NCBI GenBank assembly: GCA_027485695.1
Contig: JAIXQO010000001.1
Coordinates: 744,001-808,000, forward strand
Reading direction: 5' to 3'
Length of the DNA stretch: 64,000 bases
Origin: Pseudomonadota bacterium
GTDB lineage: Bacteria > Bdellovibrionota > UBA1018
A program made the position numbers and the translations under genes. How positions within the stretch are numbered: the first letter of the stretch is position 1; every line of letters begins with the position of its first letter. Of the stretch, positions 46,520 through 53,133 are shown piece by piece. The notes under the pieces are model-generated. The model was not told where the DNA came from. It did no database searches and saw only the letters and a list, made by a program, of their open reading frames with translations.

Positions 46520-46719
46520 TTATGTAGTCCAGTCCGGGGTTTTAGCAGGTCGACAGGATCCACTCCGAGACATTCGGACAACAACCGAGCCTCTTCTTCC
46601 GACGGTGATCGAATCGATGTTTCGATGACATGAATTACCCAACGACCTAGTCCGCAAGCGGCTGCCAATTCGGCTTGAGATAGTCCCCGTTCAGTTCTCC
46701 AAAATCTTAGTCTGTTCAT
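46516..46719 (-). CDS. XRE-family repressor of the element
   Basis: A 67-aa Cro/CI-type helix-turn-helix protein. The start at 46719 has AAGGG 5 bp upstream; an in-frame start further up adds 22 residues without a site. The HTH reads RTERGLSQAELAAACGLGRW, with the rest of the five-helix domain filling the protein. It is first in the coupled XRE-Xis-ATPase transcript, and a perfect dyad lies 15 bp upstream of its start. The likely role is to hold the core genes silent. Confidence 0.85.
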   Translation of the reverse strand: MNRLRFWRTERGLSQAELAAACGLGRWVIHVIETSIRSPSEEEARLLSECLGVDPVDLLKPRTGLHK

Positions 46720-46734
46720 TTTGTCCCTTCTGTT

Positions 46735-46753
46735 AGCAACAACCACTGTTGCT
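46735..46753. promoter_or_regulatory. candidate operator of the element's XRE repressor
   Basis: AGCAACA-ACCAC-TGTTGCT is a perfect 7-bp inverted repeat. It lies in the divergent region between the XRE gene (minus) and the 217-aa cargo gene (plus), where a lytic/lysogenic-type switch would be expected. Confidence 0.6.
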
Positions 46754-46831
46754 GTTTGATTCAGATGAGGTATCGAATAGGGCATGCGCCGTAGACTTCC
46801 AATTTCGGCCGAGAATTGAGACGAGGGCCAA

Positions 46832-47485
46832 ATGTATAAGAAAAAGCATATACTTCAGGGACTTGCAGGCGATCCGAACGATAACAAGTTGTTCTGGATC
46901 AATGTTGAAAGTTTGATCTTGATCGCATCGGCTGAAGAACGAGGCATAGAACTGAATAGTCTGCCCTACGCAAAAGCCCTGCTTTCCGGTGTGAAAGCGG
47001 CTTTCTTTGAATCCAATGAAATGGCGAGAAAAGTTGCCGGAGAGAATTCTCTAGTCAAATTTGTAGATGAGCTTACCCAGATCTACATCAAGCCAAGGGG
47101 CAATAACCCGGACTATGACCTTATCAACGACGACATTCGAATATTTTGCCAAATGAGAAGTAAATTAGTTCCGATTCCCGAGGATAAAATTGAAAAGTTG
47201 TTTCTGCATGCAGATAAAACTCACAAGCTTAAAGGTGAAAAAGAGAAAAAAGGTCGAGAGCTGGCAATAAAGAATTTGTCTGTGGCGCTTGGTCGAACTT
47301 TTAGTCGATCCACATACAACAGAATAAGAAAGAGCTATAATGTTGCTCGAAACTCCGGGGTAGAGAAGAGAGTCCATGAAGAGATATTTGGCGACGATTG
47401 CGACGCAGTCAAAGTAGTTACTGAAAAATTAAGGGACCTACCCCCGGCCCCCCTAAAAGGTACTTCCAAGACGCGTACCCGTTGA
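46832..47485 (+). CDS. element protein of unknown function (217 aa)
   Basis: No family recognised. The protein is soluble and mostly helical: a Leu/Ala-rich N-terminal half (LILIASAEERGIELNSLPYA) and a very basic C-terminal half with KGEKEKKGRELAIKN and a Lys/Arg tail. These would suit nucleic-acid binding. It is divergent from the XRE repressor and sits next to its candidate operator, so it may be under the same switch. AT-rich codons mark it as foreign to the host. No convincing ribosome binding site is obvious beyond GAGGGCC near the start. Confidence 0.65.
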   Translation: MYKKKHILQGLAGDPNDNKLFWINVESLILIASAEERGIELNSLPYAKALLSGVKAAFFESNEMARKVAGENSLVKFVDELTQIYIKPRGNNPDYDLINDDIRIFCQMRSKLVPIPEDKIEKLFLHADKTHKLKGEKEKKGRELAIKNLSVALGRTFSRSTYNRIRKSYNVARNSGVEKRVHEEIFGDDCDAVKVVTEKLRDLPPAPLKGTSKTRTR

Positions 47486-47575
47486 GGGTAAATTACGACC
47501 TCACAGTCCAGCTAGAGACGGACGATCTTTTTGAGTTAACATGTCAACCAGGGATTACCACTTACCACACGCCCC

Positions 47576-48004
47576 TTATTCGACTGGCAAATCAGCTAAT
47601 TCAATATCCTGCTTTAGCCATGGCTCGGAAAAATGCATATTTCCGCCAAACTCTTCCACGACTTTGTTATCGCGCATGAGGAGTCGGTGAATTTTCCATC
47701 CCGAGTATCCGCCGAAACCATTTTTGGCATTTATCGATACAACTACTACCCAACCAGGCTGCCTGACTTTGCCGCCGGTAATTGGCGCCGAACGGAGGTA
47801 CCCTTTAAAGGGTTTGCGAAAGGAATATTGAGCAGAGAATGGGTCTCTCAACTTATCGTTAAAGTAGTCTTTTACTGTCGATTCATAGTTTTCTGGAAAC
47901 GGACCATAGTCCAATTTGGCGATGTCTTCCGGCTTTAAAACAGTCGCGCATCCACTAACGAAAATAGTCACGAGCGCAAATACCAAATTTCTATACTTAA
48001 TCAT
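47576..48004 (-). CDS. element-borne lipoprotein
   Basis: A 142-aa protein starting at the ATG at 48004. The signal peptide ends in lipobox VSGC. The mature part contains KLRDPFSAQYSFRKP, a motif I recall from small lipoproteins of phages and plasmids, then a beta-rich segment with PGWVVVVSINAKNGFGGYSG. Membrane-anchored lipoproteins on mobile elements often serve surface exclusion or superinfection immunity, but that is inference. It is transcribed away from the controller-like gene, and the C-box-like site lies between them. Confidence 0.72.
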   Translation of the reverse strand: MIKYRNLVFALVTIFVSGCATVLKPEDIAKLDYGPFPENYESTVKDYFNDKLRDPFSAQYSFRKPFKGYLRSAPITGGKVRQPGWVVVVSINAKNGFGGYSGWKIHRLLMRDNKVVEEFGGNMHFSEPWLKQDIELADLPVE

Positions 48005-48036
48005 GATCTGTATATCGGTACTATTTAGCAAAAGCT

Positions 48037-48064
48037 GTAGACTATAGTCCGTAGACTATTTGTC
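48037..48064. promoter_or_regulatory. C-box-like operator for the controller-type regulator
   Basis: GACTATAGTC (48040-48049) is a perfect 10-bp palindrome. It is followed by CGTA and GACTATTTGTC (48054-48064), an imperfect second box. A 9-bp direct repeat GTAGACTAT (48037, 48051) runs through both. The GACT...AGTC-CGT arrangement closely resembles the C-boxes bound by restriction-modification controller proteins. It ends 24 bp before the regulator's ATG. A candidate -35 TAGACT and -10 GAATAT (17-bp spacer) would start transcription about at the ATG. Confidence 0.7.
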
Positions 48065-48087
48065 ACGTCGCGCAAGAATATCGCGAA

Positions 48088-48312
48088 ATGGATAAAGGCT
48101 TAGCTAAGGCATTTGGACTAAATTTAAAAAAGATCCGGCTTGAGAAAAACTTTTCCCAGGAAAAACTCGCGTTTGAATGTGAACTAGATAGGACGTTTGT
48201 TTCTATGTTGGAGCGCGGTGTTCGACAGCCCAGTCTGACTACAATTTTCCAGATAAAACATGCTTTGAAAATCCCCGTATCTGCCCTAGTTTCGCCGCTC
48301 GAAAGTAAATAG
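48088..48312 (+). CDS. controller (C) protein-like XRE regulator
   Basis: A 74-aa single-domain helix-turn-helix protein. IRLEKNFSQEKLAFECELDR, then TFVSMLERGVRQPSL, matches the conserved LDRTYISGIERG.RNPS segment of type II restriction-modification C proteins (as I recall C.AhdI and C.Esp1396I), and the length is the same. A C-box-like site is just upstream, and the message may be leaderless since no ribosome binding site is visible. In known systems such proteins activate and then cap their own operon, delaying expression of the toxic partner. No methylase or nuclease gene is adjacent; a TIGR04255 cassette follows on the same strand, 139 bp away. Confidence 0.82.
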   Translation: MDKGLAKAFGLNLKKIRLEKNFSQEKLAFECELDRTFVSMLERGVRQPSLTTIFQIKHALKIPVSALVSPLESK

Positions 48313-48451
48313 TTAAGTTAGACAACGTTTACCGATAAAGGGAGCATAAAGCCCTTAAATCCAGCGGAACCGATGTCTAGGTTTTATCGCGGGGTAAGGG
48401 GAGTAAAACGTCAGGCACCTTTTTAGAAATATTCGTGCTAAACTCCGACTT

Positions 48452-49150
48452 GTGAAGACACTAGCAAATCCGCCTATTATTGAAGCCCTTGCACAGATAA
48501 ATTATGAAACTTCTAGTCCGGTAGAAGATAGTCAAATTCACGGCACTAAGACTGGCCATGCTAACTGGAACGCTGAAGATGTTTTACAGCTTCAGATAGG
48601 GCCAAGCGGGATTAATACAAACCTTTTTGGGGTAAAACTTACCGACCCTACTTCAAAAGAAGTATTGCAAATAACTAAGCAGTTCTTCGCTTATTCCCAA
48701 ACAGCAAAGTATACGAAGTGGGATAATTTTCGTCCTGCTATTCAAGGTCATATTGACAGTTTCTTGACGAGCTTTGCGGTCACAAATATTGATCGGATCG
48801 CGTTGAGATTCATAAATAAATTCGAGGTCAATGGTACCATTAGCGATTTAAGTCGCTTCCTAGCGATTAGGCCCACTTTTGATAGTAACTTGAATAGTCC
48901 ACCTGACTCTATCGTGTTTCAGTACACAATGCCGATAAGCCAGGTAGAAGGTCGAGCCAATGTTGGATTTGCCATTGCGCGGGCGCCAGAAGATAAATTG
49001 TCAATTACACTCGATATTGACGTATTTATCTCGAGCCGATTTAAAGCGGATTCAGCGGAACTAATGAATGACTTCGACAAACTTCGGGAGCAAAAAAATC
49101 TCATTTTCGAGACATGTTTAACACCCGAATTGATTAAGTTATTCGGATAA
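48452..49150 (+). CDS. TIGR04255-family protein
   Basis: A 232-aa protein starting at GTG. The N-terminal ANPPIIEALAQINYE matches the family's typical NPPI-x-EA-hydrophobic opening. Later RIALRFINKFEV is a conserved arginine-containing strand seen in TIGR04255 members, which are sporadically distributed and often on islands. The biochemical function is unknown. It is first of three tightly packed genes (gaps of 4 and 3 bp), so the products likely form a complex or depend on each other. A controller-like gene precedes it. AT-rich composition unlike the host supports transfer. Confidence 0.8.
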   Translation: MKTLANPPIIEALAQINYETSSPVEDSQIHGTKTGHANWNAEDVLQLQIGPSGINTNLFGVKLTDPTSKEVLQITKQFFAYSQTAKYTKWDNFRPAIQGHIDSFLTSFAVTNIDRIALRFINKFEVNGTISDLSRFLAIRPTFDSNLNSPPDSIVFQYTMPISQVEGRANVGFAIARAPEDKLSITLDIDVFISSRFKADSAELMNDFDKLREQKNLIFETCLTPELIKLFG

Positions 49151-49154
49151 AATT

Positions 49155-49679
49155 ATGGCGATTTATTCTGGTGACTTACCATACAACTTTGTCGTCGCAC
49201 CTGGAGTGCAGCTTGAAAGCCCATCTCGAGCTACGACAAACCCTGCTAGTTCTCAACAGTCTCTAGTCTCTCGTTTACGCACTTTTTCTTTTCCAGTCGT
49301 TGGAGATCAAACCTCTTTACCATTATCGCCGGAGCTGGAAGTAGCCCTGAAGTCATTGGAAGACTTATGGCGAGATCATCTTGAAGATTCTGAATACGCT
49401 CGTCCTGTTGTGCACAGTACTCTAGTCAATGCTAAGGACTTCTTGAAAATATTCTCGGAACAGTTCAAACATCTTCCTGAGGTTAGTGCATTCCCAAATG
49501 GAGAGATAGGTTTTGAGTGGGACACACTTAAAGGAAACCTCATAATTTTGGTCGACCAGCACAGTATCTATTTTGCTTATAAAACACGCCGAAATTCTAG
49601 AGTGAAGGGTAATTCTCCATGGGACTCGACTATTCCTAGCGAGGTAAAAGACGCAATCCACTTTCTTTATAAGGAGTAG
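49155..49679 (+). CDS. unknown cassette protein 2 (174 aa)
   Basis: No named family. The N-terminal ~50 residues are Ser/Thr/Pro-rich and probably unstructured. Residues ~60-90 form a helix, and a compact C-terminal part carries AFPNGEIGFEWDTLKGN and a following LIILVDQHSIYFAYK strand pair. I recall a similar PNGxIxxEW block in proteins encoded beside TIGR04255 genes, but cannot verify it. There is no signal peptide, membrane helix or obvious nuclease motif. It starts 4 bp after the TIGR04255 stop. Confidence 0.75.
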   Translation: MAIYSGDLPYNFVVAPGVQLESPSRATTNPASSQQSLVSRLRTFSFPVVGDQTSLPLSPELEVALKSLEDLWRDHLEDSEYARPVVHSTLVNAKDFLKIFSEQFKHLPEVSAFPNGEIGFEWDTLKGNLIILVDQHSIYFAYKTRRNSRVKGNSPWDSTIPSEVKDAIHFLYKE

Positions 49680-49682
49680 ATC

Positions 49683-50105
49683 GTGTCGCAAAAAGAGACC
49701 TTAACTAGATACTTATTTTCAAAAAGCGAGTTTAGTAATTACTCTAGCGATAATCCGCAATTGGTTCGAATTAAGCCATGCGCATTAGCTCCGATTATAA
49801 ATAAAAACACGGGCTCACTCGAAACAAGTGTCTTTTGTACAACAGAGTACACACCAAAAAAAGTCATTGAAGTCGGAGTCGGATATGTTGCAGCTGCTAG
49901 GCAGAAAGAATTAATAGCGTCAGTATCGTTTAGTGCGGAGTTGGTCAGTAAAGTAGAGTTGAGGGTGGACCCTGATGGTATCGGTCACGCGGATCACTGC
50001 AATATCGTTGACTGGCCGCCAACTAAACAAGACTGGTTAGAGAAAAGTCGAGATTTGGCTGATTCAATAACAGCACACGAATCGAAGATTTTTATTAAGC
50101 AGTGA
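49683..50105 (+). CDS. unknown cassette protein 3 (140 aa)
   Basis: A 140-aa soluble protein starting at GTG, 3 bp after the previous stop with AAGGAG overlapping that stop. The central GVGYVAAARQKELIASVSF and the C-terminal HADHCNIVDWPPTKQDW are its most distinctive blocks. The His-Ala-Asp-His then VDWP pattern could hold a metal or active site. I recall HHA-I-x-GWP blocks in uncharacterised proteins near TIGR04255 genes. It is the last gene before attR, where cargo is usually swapped. Confidence 0.75.
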   Translation: MSQKETLTRYLFSKSEFSNYSSDNPQLVRIKPCALAPIINKNTGSLETSVFCTTEYTPKKVIEVGVGYVAAARQKELIASVSFSAELVSKVELRVDPDGIGHADHCNIVDWPPTKQDWLEKSRDLADSITAHESKIFIKQ

Positions 50106-50287
50106 GAGTAACGAATTTATAGGGGTTACCTGAAAATTTCAGACGGATTTTAGACGGACAAGTGAACGGACCTAGACGCACAAATACTTCTAAGAAGCCT
50201 TCCCAGGTGAACCTATCGTATCGTTTTTATTACAAATTTATTACCCTTGTGTAGAGGTCGCACTGAATCAAGGGTACTATAATTCTA

Positions 50288-50349
50288 TTGGAAAGCGTGT
50301 AACGGGTAACACCGTTCGAGGGTTCGAATCCCTCTCTCTCCTCCATTTT
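50288..50349 (+). repeat. attR: 62-bp direct repeat
   Basis: Identical over 62 bp to 43399-43460. It carries only the 3' part of tRNA-Ser (anticodon loop onward), so no second functional tRNA results. It marks the right end of the mobile element. Confidence 0.95.
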
Positions 50350-50566
50350 CCAAACTTCCATTTTGAAATTTTACTCAGGTCAGAGCGTGAACTCTCGTCC
50401 ATTTATTCTCCCAGCAATTGCGTGTTGGAAAATGAAGGAAGTCCGGGATTCAAAATACAACGGCGAGATCGACCTTATGGTCGATGGTCCTGCGAGATCG
50501 TAGTCGCCTAACGGCTTCTACGCCCCTCGTACACGCGTCACATCAAATGCTGTGCATTTGCTGCGC

Positions 50567-50590
50567 TCGCGTCCCTCTCTCTCGTCCATC
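50567..50590 (+). repeat. possible relic of an older tRNA-Ser attachment site
   Basis: CTCGCGTCCCTCTCTCTCGT and the next four bases match the tRNA-Ser 3' end at 20 of 24 positions. It lies 218 bp outside attR. It could be the decayed attR of an earlier insertion, or chance in a CT-rich stretch. Confidence 0.4.
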
Positions 50591-50670
50591 TACTAAAATT
50601 AAATAGAAACGAAATACCTCGGACGCCAGGTTCGCCGGTTCTATCGGCTTGATGGGTATGAGTCCAATGA

Positions 50671-51081
50671 CTACCGAAGACACGTGACTTCTTCGTACAC
50701 GGTCGTCTGTGGCGGGATCGGACCATACGCGATCGAGCGGGAGAATCCAGGCACACGGACCCCGTTTGCGTGGCGAACTTCTACATTGAGGGGGCGTGGT
50801 TCGGCGTTGAACATCGTGCAGAGTTCGTTCGCGGTGCCTTTGCGAAACTGAATGGGCGCTCCCGAGTGAAACGAGTGTCCCTGTTCCACATAGCGGACAT
50901 CACGTAGGCGCATGGTTCTACTCTTGAACATCACCTTCGCACAGATGGAGCCGTCCGCTGACGTTTGTGAGGATACGGGCTGACAGATTTGCTCGGAGCG
51001 ATAGCCGAGATCATCGGCAAGCGTGCAGGTGACTGGAAGAATAACGAAACAGACGAAGAGCGGGTAAAAGAGTGTTTTCAT
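50671..51081 (-). CDS. small secreted protein, unknown function
   Basis: A 136-aa exported protein. The start at 51081 gives a signal peptide with a hydrophobic core LFYPLFVCFVILPV ending near TLA. Mature Cys residues in EQICQP, SICAKV, NELCTMF and a C-terminal TCLR suggest two disulfides. It is beta-rich, and no family is recognised. It is the first gene on the right of the mobile element and is divergent from the next secreted protein. Confidence 0.65.
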   Translation of the reverse strand: MKTLFYPLFVCFVILPVTCTLADDLGYRSEQICQPVSSQTSADGSICAKVMFKSRTMRLRDVRYVEQGHSFHSGAPIQFRKGTANELCTMFNAEPRPLNVEVRHANGVRVPGFSRSIAYGPIPPQTTVYEEVTCLR

Positions 51082-51416
51082 ATTGCACTGCATCATGCAG
51101 TTGCCGTGCCCCGTTTACTGGGTCATATCGCCTCATTTGTTCCACGGTGTGGAACGTTGAGACGTTGGATGACTTTTGCGTCGGGTTTTGAGGGGCGGCT
51201 GAGGGACTCGCCTTTTTGCTCGATCACAAGTGCCTGGGGGATGAGGGATTCGCGTTGCTTAGTGAGCGATCGAGAACAGCAGATACGAAGGCTACAGTGT
51301 AGAACTGAATGTAGTGATTTATTTGCCTTCAGAACACGCCACATTTTGCGAACAGTATCAGACTCGTGAGTCGTGAAGCGGCTACTGTTTCAGATTTCTT
51401 CTGCTACTGTCTGCGA
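51082..51416. other. gene-free divergent region with inverted repeat
   Basis: 335 bp between two divergent secreted-protein genes without a credible frame. It contains GTTCCAC-GGT-GTGGAAC (51139-51155), a perfect 7-bp dyad with a 3-nt spacer that could be an operator. Nothing else was recognised. Confidence 0.55.
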
Positions 51417-51878
51417 ATGTTCAAAATAATCACTTCGACCGCATTCTTTGTTTCAGTGTTTTTTGTTTCGAACACTTTTGCAAACGCTCCAGCTACGACG
51501 ATCGCCCATCGTATTCGCAATCAGTGCGAGCAGACGTTGTTCGTTTCGACCCAAGTTTGTATGGACGGTGTTCGCAAGCAGTTCCAATTTTTCACCGCTC
51601 GCGTCCAGCAGGCGGCGGTCGCTTCGACTCCCAGGAATAATCAGTCAGCGGTGTCGCTCTCTCTGGTTCAAGGCGCTCAATCTCGCATCAATGAACTAGC
51701 GAAGTTCGCCGGTAACGATGAACTTCTCATGTCTGAACTCAACCATAGCCGTCGGATCTTGGGGGCGATTGCGAGACGCTTGATGAAGTGGGATGCCAAA
51801 GATCAAAAAGAAGTCCCAGTGGTATTTCTGCGTATTCAAGAGCGATTGAACGCTATTTCCCGTGAGCTCGGAGTTTAA
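51417..51878 (+). CDS. small secreted helical protein, unknown function
   Basis: A 153-aa protein. The start at 51417 gives a good signal peptide ending TFA (about 23 residues); in-frame codons further up lengthen it implausibly. The mature part is helical with two Cys close together (RNQCEQTLFVSTQVC) and heptad-like Leu/Ile/Ala positions. No family recognised. It ends 1 bp before the ATG of the next lipoprotein gene, so the two are co-transcribed. Confidence 0.66.
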   Translation: MFKIITSTAFFVSVFFVSNTFANAPATTIAHRIRNQCEQTLFVSTQVCMDGVRKQFQFFTARVQQAAVASTPRNNQSAVSLSLVQGAQSRINELAKFAGNDELLMSELNHSRRILGAIARRLMKWDAKDQKEVPVVFLRIQERLNAISRELGV

Positions 51879-51879
51879 G

Positions 51880-52530
51880 ATGAAAAATATTTGGATCGTT
51901 TCATGGGTGGTTTTGGGATCGTCGAGTTGCGTTCAGCATATTGGTCCGGTCGAGACGGATCCGGATCCGATCGTGTTCTATAAGCCAGGTGAATGCTTGG
52001 GGAATTCCCCGACGTTCAGCGTGGGTTCTCATGACTACTGTTTTGGCGCGCGCGTGATGAATGGCGAGCCTCAAGGTAGCGGAATCTCGTATCGCAACGT
52101 CGGCACGGTCAAAACACTGATCGCCGCGCAGTCCAGCGCTTCGAAAGACCAAGTCAAAATTTACATCGAAGACCAAAAAGAGCGCGCGCCTGAGTATGGA
52201 TACTATATCTATGCAGTCGATCGTCTTTCCCGCGCCTATCGTTGTATTATGCGTGCTTCTGTGGCCAACGAGCCGGGCGTTCCGACGATTGTTTGCCAAG
52301 GGCAGCATGCCTACGACCGCCAAGGCAAGAAAGTCGTGATTACCGAAGTGTTCAGCAACGGTTATGCGCGAGTTTTCTTCAAAGAAAATCGTCCAACCGT
52401 GAACGGTGTCGTCGAGAACAAGATCACCGAAACGCGCGAGTTGAATAGTCTTCGACCACTGGAATCGACTCAGTTTTATAACTTCGACTGCATCCAAGCG
52501 AATCCTCAGCATTGTTCTGGGAAGTTTTAG
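51880..52530 (+). CDS. lipoprotein, unknown function
   Basis: A 216-aa protein. The start at 51880 has GGAG 6 bp upstream, lying in the end of the preceding gene. The signal ends in lipobox GSSSC (SSSC). The mature part has four more Cys (GECLG, DYCFG, YRCIM and IVCQG among them) and repeated beta strands such as DQVKIYIEDQ. No family is recognised. It is probably membrane-anchored. A strong terminator follows. Confidence 0.68.
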   Translation: MKNIWIVSWVVLGSSSCVQHIGPVETDPDPIVFYKPGECLGNSPTFSVGSHDYCFGARVMNGEPQGSGISYRNVGTVKTLIAAQSSASKDQVKIYIEDQKERAPEYGYYIYAVDRLSRAYRCIMRASVANEPGVPTIVCQGQHAYDRQGKKVVITEVFSNGYARVFFKENRPTVNGVVENKITETRELNSLRPLESTQFYNFDCIQANPQHCSGKF

Positions 52531-52556
52531 TCGAGTTACATTGATATAGAAAAGAA

Positions 52557-52594
52557 TTGCGCGCCTCAGATCAATGGTCTGAAGCGCGCTTTTT
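52557..52594 (+). terminator. rho-independent terminator
   Basis: GCGCGC-C-TCAGA pairs with TCTGA-A-GCGCGC around a 7-nt loop and is followed by five T residues on the plus strand. It closes the transcript of the two secreted-protein genes before it. Confidence 0.85.
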
Positions 52595-53133
52595 CATGGG
52601 AAAGTGAACGTCCGGATCTCTTGGGTTTTGACTTTCATCGTGAGTTTCTTCTTCTTCCAATCGACTTCGGTTGTTTCGATGAAGCCTTCTTCGGATACAT
52701 AGCCGCCTCCGATCTCCTGGATCTGGAGTTTCTGAGCTAGCTCGCGTGGTTCGACGGTGATGAGTTCCGAGAGTTGAACGACGCGCAGGGTTTTTCCTTT
52801 GCGGTAAATGGTAGCGACTACCGTTTCCGGGTTCAGGCTAACGATTGAACCGAAATGAAAATCTCCTGTGGTGATGAGGGTCGCTCCATCCGGTGACAGT
52901 GATAGGTGGTGACGGCCAATGAACTTTTTCATCGACCAGAGCTTCTTGCCTTTGATGTTGAGGATCTCGGTTTTTCCGACCGCGCTGTACGGGTCTGCTC
53001 CTGGAGTCGAGACGAGTTGGTTGCGGAACAGAGGTTCTACGAAGCGAACGATCTGATTTGGGCCGGGTTTGAGCGCTAGCGCATCATATGCCAAGAGCGA
53101 GAAAATCAGACAAATCAGAGACCATCGTTTCAT
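52594..53133 (-). CDS. secreted protein with propeller-like repeats, unknown function
   Basis: A 179-aa protein with a signal peptide ending ALA (about 20 residues). The mature part is beta-rich. HLSLSPDGATLITTGD has the look of a WD40/PQQ-type propeller blade, but there are too few blades for a full propeller. Its start overlaps the stop of the HEAT-like gene by 4 bp. No family recognised. Confidence 0.62.
   Translation of the reverse strand: MKRWSLICLIFSLLAYDALALKPGPNQIVRFVEPLFRNQLVSTPGADPYSAVGKTEILNIKGKKLWSMKKFIGRHHLSLSPDGATLITTGDFHFGSIVSLNPETVVATIYRKGKTLRVVQLSELITVEPRELAQKLQIQEIGGGYVSEEGFIETTEVDWKKKKLTMKVKTQEIRTFTFP

Larger units (their letters stand above)
43399..50349. mobile_element. 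tRNA-Ser-integrated satellite-like genomic element
   Basis: A ~6.9-kb element bounded by perfect 62-bp direct repeats, one being the 3' part of tRNA-Ser. The integrase gene ends 58 bp from attL and points toward it. Core genes on the minus strand are XRE repressor, AlpA/Xis-like, P-loop ATPase and integrase, resembling P4-type satellites or small integrative islands. No capsid, portal, terminase or conjugation genes are present. The right half is visibly AT-richer than the host and holds cargo genes of unknown function. It is probably mobilised by a helper or transferred only occasionally. Confidence 0.93.
50106..50670. other. gene-free stretch spanning attR and flanking host DNA
   Basis: No credible coding region. 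It holds the attR repeat (50288-50349), then three small hairpins: ATCGACC-TTAT-GGTCGAT (50468-50485), an imperfect GTAG...CTAC stem around 50500-50522, and CAAATGC-TGT-GCATTTG (50544-50560). A sequence resembling the tRNA-Ser 3' end follows at 50567-50590. Confidence 0.7.

Noticed and set aside
47482..47679. 65-codon frame whose TTG overlaps the stop of the 217-aa element gene
   Set aside because: The overlap resembles coupling, but the frame runs into the convergent lipoprotein gene, has no domain and uses a TTG with only a weak site.
48037..48064. C-box read as evidence for a complete restriction-modification system
   Set aside because: None of the cassette proteins shows methyltransferase motifs (such as FxGxG with NPPY or PC) or a clear PD-(D/E)xK nuclease pattern.
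50989..51369. 126-codon plus-strand frame between two secreted-protein genes
   Set aside because: Overlaps the signal-peptide region of the minus-strand gene; Cys/Arg-rich with no structure or ribosome binding site.
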